DNA of 64,000 nucleotides from JALYNX01 sp963749415 (GTDB lineage: Bacteria > Actinomycetota > Acidimicrobiia > Spongiisociales > ZC4RG35). The notes under the pieces were generated by a model. The model was not told the origin of the DNA. It ran no database searches and saw only the letters and a list, made by a program, of their open reading frames with translations. The stretch spans positions 2,046,001 through 2,110,000 of the forward strand of contig CAVVMG010000001.1 of NCBI GenBank assembly GCA_963749415.1. The letters are read 5' to 3'. Made by a program: the position numbers and the translations under genes. Shown in pieces: positions 1-7,758 of the stretch. Each line of letters starts with the position of its first letter. Positions within the stretch are counted from its first letter, which is position 1.

Positions 1-165
1 GACCAGGAGAAAGCTGCCGAACGACAGCACCATCGCCCCGCCAACCCCCATCCCGGCGTGCTTGCCCAGGCGTTTGGCTGGCTCGAGTGTCTCCTGGCGC
101 AGGTACTCCCGCGCCATGTCGATGAGCTCGGTGGTGAGCTGGGGTATTTCTTGAGGCCCGGCCAT
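1..165 (-). CDS. Holin-like small membrane protein, N-terminal part
   Basis: Only the first 55 residues are in the window; the gene runs off the left edge. It starts at an ATG whose complement is at 163-165 and begins MAGPQEIPQLTTELIDMA. A basic amphipathic stretch (EYLRQETLEPAKRLGKHAG) leads into a glycine-rich hydrophobic segment that looks like a first membrane helix. This layout is seen in actinobacterial 'phage holin family' (Holin-X/DUF1469-like) proteins, which are usually chromosomal and not phage genes. The assignment is by general resemblance only. It is divergent from the MFS gene, with about 60 bases between starts. Confidence 0.5.
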   Translation of the reverse strand, partial: MAGPQEIPQLTTELIDMAREYLRQETLEPAKRLGKHAGMGVGGAMVLSFGSFLLV

Positions 166-210
166 AGCACGCAGAGGCTAACAAGGGCTAGACAGGTTGC
201 CACCCGCCGT

Positions 211-216
211 TATGGT
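211..216 (+). promoter_or_regulatory. -10 box TATGGT of the MFS gene, probably leaderless
   Basis: TATGGT matches the actinobacterial TANNNT -10 form and ends 8 nt before the GTG start at 225, so the transcript would begin at or next to the start codon. No Shine-Dalgarno sequence precedes the GTG. No clear -35 is visible. Confidence 0.45.
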
Positions 217-224
217 GCCTCCCA

Positions 225-1514
225 GTGAACGTTGTCAGGTCGATGACCTCGCTAGGCCCGCGCTACGTGGCCTTGTGGGTGGGGCAGACCGTCAGCCAGT
301 TCGGAACGTACGTCGCCCTGCTCAGCCTTCCGCTCCTCGTCGACTACATACATGACACCACGGGCACGGGGAACAATCTCGACTTCGCCATCGCCTACGC
401 CCTGGAGACGGCGCCCACGGTGCTGGTCGGGCTGATCGGCGGAGTGTTGCTCGACCGGCTCAGCCTAAGGCCCGTGATGATTTTCACCGACCTGGTGCGG
501 GCATCGGCGTTCTTCTACCTGGCAGGCGGCATCGACAGCTATGGGTTGCGCACGGTGTTCGTGGTCGCCTTCCTCGTGGGCTCGATGACCACGCTGTTCG
601 ATGGCGCCCTGTACACCCTGATCCCGTCCATCGTTCCCAAAGAGCGACTTTCCGACGCCAACGGGTTCGTGGCGGCCAGCCAGCAGGCGAACTTCGCCCT
701 CGGACCGCTCGCAGCCGGCCTTTTCGCTTTGCTCACCGGAGATCCCGCGCTCGGGTTGTTCATCAACGGGCTCACGTTCGTGGTGTCGGCGATCAGCCTC
801 TACTGGGTGGGCCGGGTCGTTCATCATCGCCGGCCCGAAGACGAGCGGGCGCCATTCTTCACCGAGGCCGCCAACGGCATCCGCTACATCTGGGCCGAGC
901 CCAGGCTGCGCATAACGACCATCGCCGCGGCGATCCCGAACTTCGTCATCGGCTTCATCGAGGCCACCTTTGTCGTGCTTGCCTACCTGGTGCTCGGAAC
1001 GTCCAACGACGTCGAGGTAGGGGTGCTCCTGGCTGCTCTTGGGATCGGGGGTGTCATCGGCGCCTTGTTCGCGCCACGGGTGATCAGGTCCATGGGTCTG
1101 GGCAAGACGATGGTGATCGGGATGGCGGTCACCGGCATCGGGCTCTTCGCCGTGATGTTCACCAATTTCGGGGTGGTCGCGATCGCTCTCCAGATGACGT
1201 GGATGATCGGTGTCTCCACGATCAACGTGCCCCTGGCCACTATCCGCCAGCATTACGCCGCTCCCAGCATGATCGGACGCGTGATCACGGCGAGCCGGGC
1301 CATCGGCTGGGCAACCTTGCCAATTGGGGCACTGGTCGGCGGGTGGCTCGGCGCCGGCGAAGACACCTACCCGTGGGTAGCGCGCACCTTTCCCTTGGTA
1401 CTCCTGGGGACCGCGCTGTGGCTGTCCACGACGGTGGTTTGGTCGGACACGTACGGCCCCGGGGCGCCGCGCGGAGAGGACCGGCCCGCCCCCGGACGCC
1501 ACCTGCAGGCCTGA
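225..1514 (+). CDS. MFS transporter, drug/siderophore exporter type
   Basis: A 429-residue integral membrane protein with about twelve hydrophobic segments, the size of MFS exporters of the EntS/MefA-like (MFS_3) type. The loop after the second helix carries a GxLLDRxSLR-type motif (GGVLLDRLSLRPVM), the usual MFS motif-A position. It most likely exports a small hydrophobic compound across the cytoplasmic membrane; substrate cannot be read from sequence. GTG at 225 is chosen because of the TANNNT box just upstream; ATG at 243 is the alternative. The gene ends 7 bases from the convergent SHOCT-domain gene. Confidence 0.85.
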   Translation: MNVVRSMTSLGPRYVALWVGQTVSQFGTYVALLSLPLLVDYIHDTTGTGNNLDFAIAYALETAPTVLVGLIGGVLLDRLSLRPVMIFTDLVRASAFFYLAGGIDSYGLRTVFVVAFLVGSMTTLFDGALYTLIPSIVPKERLSDANGFVAASQQANFALGPLAAGLFALLTGDPALGLFINGLTFVVSAISLYWVGRVVHHRRPEDERAPFFTEAANGIRYIWAEPRLRITTIAAAIPNFVIGFIEATFVVLAYLVLGTSNDVEVGVLLAALGIGGVIGALFAPRVIRSMGLGKTMVIGMAVTGIGLFAVMFTNFGVVAIALQMTWMIGVSTINVPLATIRQHYAAPSMIGRVITASRAIGWATLPIGALVGGWLGAGEDTYPWVARTFPLVLLGTALWLSTTVVWSDTYGPGAPRGEDRPAPGRHLQA

Positions 1515-1521
1515 GTTGCGC

Positions 1522-2358
1522 TCAGGGCTGGCCGGGGGCGATCACCCGGACCGTCTCCACGTCACCGGAGATCGACAGGCGCCAGGTGTTGCCCTCGTAC
1601 GACCACTCGACTGCGTAGTCACGGCCTTCGAAATCGGAAACCGAAGTCCCGTTGACCCCGGTCTCGTCGGCGAAGGCATCGAGACAGGCCTGGTCGTACG
1701 GGTGGAGGAGATGGCAGAGATGGCTGTTGAGATCGCTGATCGCCTCATGCCCCAACCCCACCCTCAGCATCAGGGCATAGACGACGCCCTCGCCCGGCTC
1801 GTAGGCCCCGGCGACTACCGCACCTTGATCGAACCTGTAGAGGAAGGTATCGAGCGGGCCCGGTTCCGGGGTGAGGGCAAACGCGCCACGGATCTGGGGC
1901 GGAATCCCGGCATCGTTCCAGGCTTGCTCGATCTCCTGGAGGCGGATGCCCAGAGACCCGACGAGCGGCTCTTCGACAATGGGTGCCGCGGCATCGGGCA
2001 GACCTGCCGCTTGGACCTGGGGGACGTCGCCACCATCGAAGAGAGCGATGCCAAACAGCGCGACCAGCAGGGCTGCCGCTCCCCAACGGAGCGATGGCGG
2101 AAGCGCTTTACCCCAGTTGATAGCCCCTTCCAACACCGTGGCCAGGTCGAGCCGTGGGGAATCGGTCTCCGCCGGGCTCTCGTCGGCTGTAGGAGCCTCG
2201 GTTTCGAATTCAACCGCGGGCTCCGGGACCGAATCGAGCCACTCCTCGGCGGGGGCAGCGAGGAGCTCTGCCTTCACCGCCTCGTATTCGCTCTGACTGA
2301 CCTTTCCCTCGTCCAGCATCTTGGCCAAGCTGAGGAGGTCTTCGACCCGACTTCCCAT
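1522..2358 (-). CDS. Membrane protein with N-terminal SHOCT-like domain
   Basis: 278 residues. Residues about 5-32 contain LDEGKVSQSEYEAVK, the pattern of SHOCT domains (a short helical oligomerisation module normally at protein C-termini). A Pro/Glu-rich linker follows, then one transmembrane segment near residues 92-106 (WGAAALLVALFGIALF) and a soluble domain of about 165 residues that I do not recognise. With the SHOCT end inside, the C-terminal domain would lie outside the membrane. The ATG start is preceded by a GGAGAAG ribosome-binding site. Function unknown; SHOCT suggests self-association only. Confidence 0.7.
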   Translation of the reverse strand: MGSRVEDLLSLAKMLDEGKVSQSEYEAVKAELLAAPAEEWLDSVPEPAVEFETEAPTADESPAETDSPRLDLATVLEGAINWGKALPPSLRWGAAALLVALFGIALFDGGDVPQVQAAGLPDAAAPIVEEPLVGSLGIRLQEIEQAWNDAGIPPQIRGAFALTPEPGPLDTFLYRFDQGAVVAGAYEPGEGVVYALMLRVGLGHEAISDLNSHLCHLLHPYDQACLDAFADETGVNGTSVSDFEGRDYAVEWSYEGNTWRLSISGDVETVRVIAPGQP

Positions 2359-2449
2359 GACTTCTCCGTGGTGGGAGCCACCAGGAACATCGGCAAGGCA
2401 GGCACCCCGAATTAACCATTCGGTTTTGGGATGGGCGAAAGGTGAGGGT

Positions 2450-2713
2450 CTAGGTGCTCGCGCCCCGGGCTCGCCACCAGCGCCAAACCAGCGTCACCAG
2501 CACCGCCCCAATCAGTGATCCGATGATCCCGCTGGGCCGGAGTTCGAGGCCGTCTCCGAATATCAGGCTGCCGAGCAGGCCACCGACGAACGAGCCGATG
2601 AGCCCGGCGACCAGAGCCATCGTCCAATCGGTCCCCGAGGAGGAGCGCCCCACGATGAGTTGGGCGCCGGCGCCGACCAGCATTCCGAACAGGATCAGTC
2701 CGAGGATGAGCAT
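2450..2713 (-). CDS. GlsB/YeaQ/YmgE-family small membrane protein
   Basis: 87 residues starting MLILGLILFGMLVGAGAQLI, with three hydrophobic, glycine-rich helices and the spacing of the transglycosylase-associated/GlsB family (PF04226). LVAGLIGSFVGGLLGSLIFG is the characteristic middle helix. These proteins are linked to stress responses in several bacteria; the molecular role is unclear. The frame is open upstream to 2794, but that extension would run through the tRNA gene, so the internal ATG at 2713 is chosen. Confidence 0.8.
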   Translation of the reverse strand: MLILGLILFGMLVGAGAQLIVGRSSSGTDWTMALVAGLIGSFVGGLLGSLIFGDGLELRPSGIIGSLIGAVLVTLVWRWWRARGAST

Positions 2714-2751
2714 GGGCCGGAATCTAACGGGATGGTGGGTAGAGGACTCGG

Positions 2752-2837
2752 TGTCGGAGAGAGGACTCGAACCTCCACGGGCGTTACAGCCCACTGGCCC
2801 CTCAAGCCAGCGCGTCTACCAATTCCGCCACTCCGAC
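2752..2837 (-). tRNA. tRNA-Leu (anticodon GAG)
   Basis: An 86-nt class II tRNA. The acceptor stem is GTCGGAG paired with CTCCGAC, followed by discriminator A. The D-arm starts TGGCGGAATTGG. The anticodon arm is CTGGC-TTGAGGG-GCCAG, giving anticodon GAG (reads CUC/CUU). A long variable arm and the GGTTCGAGTCC T-arm are present. The 3' CCA is not encoded (CCG follows). It lies 27 nt downstream of secG on the same strand and could be co-transcribed with it. Confidence 0.95.
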
Positions 2838-2864
2838 TGGAGCCGGGCGAGTGTACAACCGGCC

Positions 2865-3104
2865 TCAGCTCAAGAGGAAGGTGAGGGAGATGGTGCTCAC
2901 CCCGAACAGGACACCAATCAGGACCGTGAGCCGGTCCAGGTTCCGCTCGACCACCGTCGAACCCCCGAGGCTGGTTGTCGACATCCCACCCCCGAAAACA
3001 TCGGAGAGCCCGCCTCCCTTGCCCGAGTGGAGCAGGACGAGCGCCACCAATGCCAGGGAGAGGATGATGTGGAAGACGATTGCGAATGCTTCGACGAATG
3101 CCAT
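2865..3104 (-). CDS. secG: Preprotein translocase subunit SecG
   Basis: 79 residues with the SecG layout: a first helix (VFHIILSLALVALVLLH), a short conserved cytoplasmic loop SGKGGGLSDVFGGG, and a second helix at the C-terminus (LIGVLFGVSTISLTFLLS). SecG is the small auxiliary subunit of the SecYEG channel. It follows gpmA on the same strand at a 74-nt gap; secG downstream of glycolytic genes is a common actinobacterial and firmicute arrangement. Confidence 0.93.
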   Translation of the reverse strand: MAFVEAFAIVFHIILSLALVALVLLHSGKGGGLSDVFGGGMSTTSLGGSTVVERNLDRLTVLIGVLFGVSTISLTFLLS

Positions 3105-3152
3105 TGCTCTCTCGACGGTAGAAGGCCCGGCGCAACCCGGGCGGGGCCGCGA

Positions 3153-3158
3153 ATTGTA
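3153..3158 (-). promoter_or_regulatory. Possible secG -10 box (TACAAT)
   Basis: On the minus strand TACAAT sits about 50 nt upstream of the secG ATG, in the 74-nt gap after gpmA. Between it and secG is a GC-rich inverted repeat (CCCGG-GTTGCG-CCGGG). secG may therefore have its own promoter as well as read-through from the uvrC operon. Confidence 0.3.
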
Positions 3159-3178
3159 ACAGCGGCGGTTTGCTTCGC

Positions 3179-3922
3179 CTATCCGGCCTGGCGGGCCACC
3201 TCGTCGGCGGCGGCGGCGATCGCTTCCGGATCTCCCAGGTAGCGACTGGAAACCGGGGCCAGGTCCGGGCCCAGCTCGTAGAGCAGCGGAACACCGGTGG
3301 GGATATTGAGCTCCACGATCTCCTCCTCACTTACCCCGTCGAGATGTTTGACCAGGGCGCGTATCGAGTTCCCGTGTGCCACCACGAGTGGGGTCCGCCC
3401 CGACTTCAGGTCGTCGACGATCACGTCGTGCCAGTAGGGCAACATCCTGACCACCACGTCAGCGAGGCACTCGGTCGCCGGGAGCAGGTCTGGTGGCAGG
3501 TTGGCGTAACGCGGGTCGTGGCGGGGATGCCGCTCATCGTCGAGATCCAACGGCGGCGGCGGGATGTCATAGCTGCGCCGCCACAACAACACCTGCTCGT
3601 CGCCGTGCTCGGCTGCGATCTCCTTTTTGTCCAACCCCTGCAATGCGCCGTAGTGGCGTTCGTTGAGCCGCCACGAGCGCCGGACCGGGAGATACTCCAG
3701 GCCCATCTCCTCCAGGGTGAGCTCTGCGGTCTTGATCGCCCGCTCCAGGACCGAGGTGTGGAGGATGTCGGGCACGAGTCCCTCGGCGATCATGACCTGG
3801 CCCGCTGCCCGGGCCTCGGCCTCACCCCGCTCGGTCAGCCCGACGTCGGTCCAACCCGTGAACAGGTTCTCCAGGTTCCAGGTGGACTGACCGTGCCGAA
3901 GCAACACCATGCGATAGGTCAT
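3179..3922 (-). CDS. gpmA: 2,3-bisphosphoglycerate-dependent phosphoglycerate mutase
   Basis: 247 residues, the usual GpmA length. Near the N-terminus is the RHG phosphohistidine motif LLRHGQSTWN, followed by NLFTGWTDVGLTERG; the second active-site region is PLVVAHGNSIRALVKHLDG. The enzyme interconverts 3- and 2-phosphoglycerate in glycolysis. Its ATG overlaps the tpiA stop codon (ATGA), so translation is probably coupled. It is the last glycolytic gene of the operon before secG. Confidence 0.95.
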   Translation of the reverse strand: MTYRMVLLRHGQSTWNLENLFTGWTDVGLTERGEAEARAAGQVMIAEGLVPDILHTSVLERAIKTAELTLEEMGLEYLPVRRSWRLNERHYGALQGLDKKEIAAEHGDEQVLLWRRSYDIPPPPLDLDDERHPRHDPRYANLPPDLLPATECLADVVVRMLPYWHDVIVDDLKSGRTPLVVAHGNSIRALVKHLDGVSEEEIVELNIPTGVPLLYELGPDLAPVSSRYLGDPEAIAAAADEVARQAG

Positions 3923-4701
3923 ATCCAGTACCTGACCACTGCGGCGAAGGTATCGGGATCGAGCGAGGCCCCTCCGACCAGGGCACCGTCGATGTTCGTC
4001 TTGGCCATGAAATCTTTGATGTTGGCTGCATTCACAGACCCGCCGTAGAGGATCCGGATCGTTTCCGCGGCCTCGGTGGAGACCCGCTCTCCAACCGTCT
4101 CCCGGATCAGGTCGGCGATCAGCCCGGCGTCATCGGGAAGCGCATTTTGCCCGGTCCCGATGGCCCACACCGGCTCGTAGGCGACCGCCCCTCCGACGAT
4201 CCCCGCCGGATCGTTGCGGTTCAAAGCGGCGACCAACTGCCCGACCACCACGCTCTCCGCTTGACCCGACTCCCGTTGCTCGAGAGTCTCACCAACGCAG
4301 ATGATGGGTCGCATCCCGGCGGCGATCACTGCCCGCACCTTCTTGTTGACCTGCTCGTCGGTCTCACCGAAATACTGGCGGCGCTCGGAGTGGCCGAGGA
4401 TCACGTGCCCCACAGAGAGCTTGGCCAGCATCGGGGCGGAGATCTCCCCGGTATAGGCGCCTGACTCCTCCCAGTGCACGTTCTGGGCGCCGAGGCCGAG
4501 GGGAAGCCGGTCCGCCTCGATGACCGTCTGCACCGAGCGCAGCGACGTGAACGGGGGGGCCACCACGACATCAACCCTCGAATAGTCGCCGGGTTCCATT
4601 CGGTAGGACAGCTTTTGCACCATCTGGATCGCCTCCAGATGGTTGGCGTTCATCTTCCAGTTGCCGACCATCAGGCTCCTGGTGGCGGTCGTCTCGTCCA
4701 T
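3919..4701 (-). CDS. tpiA: Triosephosphate isomerase
   Basis: 260 residues. It shows VGNWKMN near the N-terminus, the electrophile-histidine motif LGHSERRQYFGE, the catalytic-glutamate motif YEPVWAIGTG, and the phosphate-binding YGGSVNAAN. It interconverts dihydroxyacetone phosphate and glyceraldehyde 3-phosphate. ATG at 4701 is chosen; a GTG at 4752 that overlaps the pgk stop (GTGA, the junction style used elsewhere in this operon) would add 17 residues and is a real alternative. Confidence 0.95.
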   Translation of the reverse strand: MDETTATRSLMVGNWKMNANHLEAIQMVQKLSYRMEPGDYSRVDVVVAPPFTSLRSVQTVIEADRLPLGLGAQNVHWEESGAYTGEISAPMLAKLSVGHVILGHSERRQYFGETDEQVNKKVRAVIAAGMRPIICVGETLEQRESGQAESVVVGQLVAALNRNDPAGIVGGAVAYEPVWAIGTGQNALPDDAGLIADLIRETVGERVSTEAAETIRILYGGSVNAANIKDFMAKTNIDGALVGGASLDPDTFAAVVRYWI

Positions 4702-4748
4702 CGGCACTCCGGGTCGATCTTTGGTCCTGGCCCCACGATAAGGCAGTT

Positions 4749-5903
4749 TCACACAGCGACTCCGGCTGCCCACCGGGACAGCACTTCGACGCCGGGAAGT
4801 GGCTTGCCTTCGAGGAGCTCGAGCCCGGCTCCGCCACCGGTCGAGACATGGTCGATGCCGCCCTCGAGTCCCAATTGGCGAACCGCAGCCACCGAATCGC
4901 CACCACCGACCGCGGTGAACCCCGGGCTCTCCGCCATCGCACGGGCCACCACTTCGGTGCCCTTGCTGAACTGCTCCCACTCGAACACACCCATGGGCCC
5001 GTTCCAGAAGATGGTCTCCGAGTCGCGGACCACACCGGCGAACATCGATCCGGTGTCGTGGCCGATATCGAGCCCCATCATCCCCTCCGGGATCTCCCGG
5101 ACACTCACTGCCTGCGACGGTGCATCGGCCTGAAACGCATCGGCAACCACGACGTCGACGGGGAGGATCAACTTCTCCCCGTCATAGCCCTCGATGAGCT
5201 GCCGCACGCGGTCGATCATCTCCGGCTCCACCATCGAGGAGCCGACTTCGATGCCCTTCGCCTGGAGCAGGGTGAAGCACATTGCTCCCCCAATCAGGAT
5301 GACATCCGCCCTGGGCAACAGGTTCTCGATCACCGCGAGCTTGTCCGAGATCTTGGCCCCCCCGAGGACGATTGCGTAGGGGCGCACCGGGTCATCCAGG
5401 AGGCGACCAAAGGCCCGAAGCTCGGCGTCGAGAAGAGGGCCGGCGACCGACTTCACGCGCTCCGCCACCCCCACAGTCGAGGCGTGGGCCCGGTGCACGC
5501 TTCCAAAGGCGTCCTGGACGAACAGGTCGACGCCGGATGCCAACCGCTCGGCGAGTGCCGGGTCGTTCTTGCTCTCCCCAGCGTCGAACCTGGTGTTCTC
5601 CAGAACCGTGATCTCTCCTTCACCATCACCCTGAAAGGTCACCCGATGGGTGCTCAACTCCTGCATGTGGGCGACCACCGGCCGCAGGGAGAACTCCGGG
5701 TCGGGCCGTTGGGGGCGCCCGAGATGGGAGCACACTGTCACCCGGGCCCCGGACTCGACCAATCGCTCCAGAGTGGGGAGCGCCGCCTTGATCCTGAAGT
5801 CGTCGCTGATCACGCCAGCTTCGATGGGCACGTTGAGATCGGAGCGCACCAAGACCGAGAGCCCGGAGACGTCCACTTGGTCCAGGGTCAGATATGGGGT
5901 CAT
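4749..5903 (-). CDS. pgk: Phosphoglycerate kinase
   Basis: 384 residues. Family motifs are VRSDLNVPIEAGVISDDFRI near the N-terminus, VCSHLGRP, the nucleotide-binding FWNGPMGVFEW, and the C-terminal GGGDSVAA and STGGGAGLELLEG. It makes ATP from 1,3-bisphosphoglycerate. Its ATG overlaps the yvcK stop (ATGA). It directly follows yvcK: the whiA and gap genes that commonly sit between them in actinobacteria are absent here. Confidence 0.95.
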   Translation of the reverse strand: MTPYLTLDQVDVSGLSVLVRSDLNVPIEAGVISDDFRIKAALPTLERLVESGARVTVCSHLGRPQRPDPEFSLRPVVAHMQELSTHRVTFQGDGEGEITVLENTRFDAGESKNDPALAERLASGVDLFVQDAFGSVHRAHASTVGVAERVKSVAGPLLDAELRAFGRLLDDPVRPYAIVLGGAKISDKLAVIENLLPRADVILIGGAMCFTLLQAKGIEVGSSMVEPEMIDRVRQLIEGYDGEKLILPVDVVVADAFQADAPSQAVSVREIPEGMMGLDIGHDTGSMFAGVVRDSETIFWNGPMGVFEWEQFSKGTEVVARAMAESPGFTAVGGGDSVAAVRQLGLEGGIDHVSTGGGAGLELLEGKPLPGVEVLSRWAAGVAV

Positions 5904-6877
5904 CGGGCTTCGCCGTCGGTCGCCAGGTCCTCGAGCACCCTTCCCAACTTCAGTGGGTCGTGTGCCGGCCACTCAGCCCACTCGTCGGCCAGGTCGGCGT
6001 AGACCACCCGCCATCCCAGTGCCGCTGCCTGATCCACGTCGACGGTTACCCGATCGTGGCCATCAGGAACCTCGAACTCGCCGTCATGCACGACGACTAT
6101 TCCCGGTCCGGTGATGCCGGCATGCACCGACAACGCCGACATGTGTTCCGCCCCGTCCATGCCCAGGGTCTCGCCGTCCTGGGTCACCAGGTTGAGCACG
6201 AACACCCGCTGGCCATCGGCTCCCATGATCGCTGGCGCCAGCATGTTCACTTTCAGGGCGGAGATGACCGACGTGTACAGGCTTCCCGGCCCGATCACTA
6301 TCTGGTCGGCGACCGCGATCGCCGCCAAGGCCCGGCGCGTGGTGACCGCATCCCGAGGCTCGATGTGGAGCTCGGTCAGGTCGCCCGCAGTCTTGGAGAT
6401 GGTGTTCTGCCCGACGACCAGCCGCCCATCGATGGTTGCCTCCAGCCGAATCGGATGGTCGGCGACCGGGATCACCGAGCCCACCGCTCCCAACATTCGC
6501 TCGGCGGTCCCTACTGCTGATTCGAAGTCACCGAACAGATCGGTGAGCGCGGCGAGGATCAGGTTCCCGAGCGAGTGCTCGGCAACGTCGCCACCGCGAA
6601 ACCGATGGGCGAAGAGCTCCGACCACAACGATGGCTCCGGCGTCAGAGCCAGCAGGCATCGCCGGACATCACCCGGTGGCGGTATCCCGAGGTCGGAGAG
6701 ACGCCCCGACGATCCGCCGTCGTCGGCCACCGAAACCAGAGCCGAGATCTCGCCTGCATAGAACTGGATGGCCTCGAGAGCCGCCGCTTGGCCGTGGCCC
6801 CCGCCGACCGCGGTGACAATCGGGCCATCCGGGTCGAGGAGCAGCGGCTCGAGGGCGACCTGGGTTTCGGTTCTCAC
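5900..6877 (-). CDS. yvcK: Gluconeogenesis factor YvcK/CofD-like protein
   Basis: 325 residues of the YvcK/CofD-like family (UPF0052). VTAVGGGHGQAAALEAI forms the nucleotide-sugar-binding start, followed by VSVADDGGSSGRLSDL and the PPGDVRRCLLAL motif. YvcK binds UDP-sugars and affects cell-wall synthesis and growth on gluconeogenic carbon in Bacillus and mycobacteria. The GTG at 6877 overlaps the rapZ stop codon (GTGA); upstream frame extension would run into rapZ. rapZ and yvcK adjacency is a standard Gram-positive arrangement. Confidence 0.93.
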   Translation of the reverse strand: MRTETQVALEPLLLDPDGPIVTAVGGGHGQAAALEAIQFYAGEISALVSVADDGGSSGRLSDLGIPPPGDVRRCLLALTPEPSLWSELFAHRFRGGDVAEHSLGNLILAALTDLFGDFESAVGTAERMLGAVGSVIPVADHPIRLEATIDGRLVVGQNTISKTAGDLTELHIEPRDAVTTRRALAAIAVADQIVIGPGSLYTSVISALKVNMLAPAIMGADGQRVFVLNLVTQDGETLGMDGAEHMSALSVHAGITGPGIVVVHDGEFEVPDGHDRVTVDVDQAAALGWRVVYADLADEWAEWPAHDPLKLGRVLEDLATDGEAR

Positions 6878-7746
6878 CGGTTGATGTCGCGGTGGCGGAC
6901 CGCAGCGGTGACGTCGTGCTCGGCGAGTCGGCGGCCCAATTCCTCGGCGATGGCAACCGATCGGTGATGGCCGCCAGTGCAACCGATCCCGACAGCGAGG
7001 TAGGACTTCCCCTCGGCCTCGAAGCGAGGGATGAGGAATTCGAGGAGCTCGTCCACCCGGTCCACGAACTCCTTGGCACCTTCGGCGTCGAGCACGTAAT
7101 CGGCAACGGCCTGGTCGGTCCCCCTGAGGTCCCTCAGCTCCGGCACCCAGTGCGGGTTGGGGAGGAATCGCACGTCGAAGAGGAGGTCGGTGTCACGCGG
7201 TGCTCCGTGCTTGAAGCCGAAGGACCGGATCGAGACCCGCATCGGGCGGGTCATCTCGTCCTCGCTGAACTGGAGCCTCAGACGCTCCCTCAGCTCGTTG
7301 ACCGTGAGGTTCGACGTGTCGACTACCACGTCGGCCGTCTCCCGCAGATCGCCGAGGAGCTCCCGCTCTGCGGCGATCGACTCGGAGATGGTGGACAGCC
7401 CGAGTGGGTGAGGTCGCCGGTTCTCCTCATAGCGACTGACGATCACATCATCGTCGGCGTCGAGGAACACCACCCGGGTCAGGACGCCCTCCCGGGCCAG
7501 CTCATCCATGGCTGCTCCCAACTCGGAGATGGACAGCCCTCCACGGGAGTCGATGACGACCGCCAGGTGCTTGTGGAGCCGGGGCATGTCATGCGATTGG
7601 GCGGCGAGTGCCAGGAGCCGTGGCGGCAGGTTGTCGATGACGGTGTAACCGATGTCTTCGAGGATCTTGGCCGCAGAGGAGCGTCCCGCTCCCGACATCC
7701 CGGTCACCACCAGGACGTGTGGGTGATCGGTTGCTGCCAGCTCCAT
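6874..7746 (-). CDS. rapZ: RapZ-family nucleotide-binding protein
   Basis: 290 residues. The N-terminal P-loop is VVTGMSGAGRSSAAKILED; the arginine in place of the usual Walker lysine is also common in actinobacterial members. The C-terminal domain has IRSFGFKHGAPRDTDLLFDVRFLPNP and the GCTGGHHRSVAIAEELG motif typical of RapZ/YvcJ. E. coli RapZ is an RNA-binding adaptor for glmZ decay; the actinobacterial role is less clear. It lies 12 nt after uvrC and overlaps yvcK. Confidence 0.93.
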   Translation of the reverse strand: MELAATDHPHVLVVTGMSGAGRSSAAKILEDIGYTVIDNLPPRLLALAAQSHDMPRLHKHLAVVIDSRGGLSISELGAAMDELAREGVLTRVVFLDADDDVIVSRYEENRRPHPLGLSTISESIAAERELLGDLRETADVVVDTSNLTVNELRERLRLQFSEDEMTRPMRVSIRSFGFKHGAPRDTDLLFDVRFLPNPHWVPELRDLRGTDQAVADYVLDAEGAKEFVDRVDELLEFLIPRFEAEGKSYLAVGIGCTGGHHRSVAIAEELGRRLAEHDVTAAVRHRDINR

Positions 7747-7758
7747 CGCGTCCTTCGA

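Noticed and set aside
1..165. Prophage at the left edge because of the holin-like protein
   Set aside because: This family is usually chromosomal in actinobacteria and no other phage gene is nearby.
6874..7746. Loss of the Walker lysine in RapZ (GAGRS) as a sign of inactivity
   Set aside because: Arginine at this position is normal in actinobacterial RapZ-family proteins.
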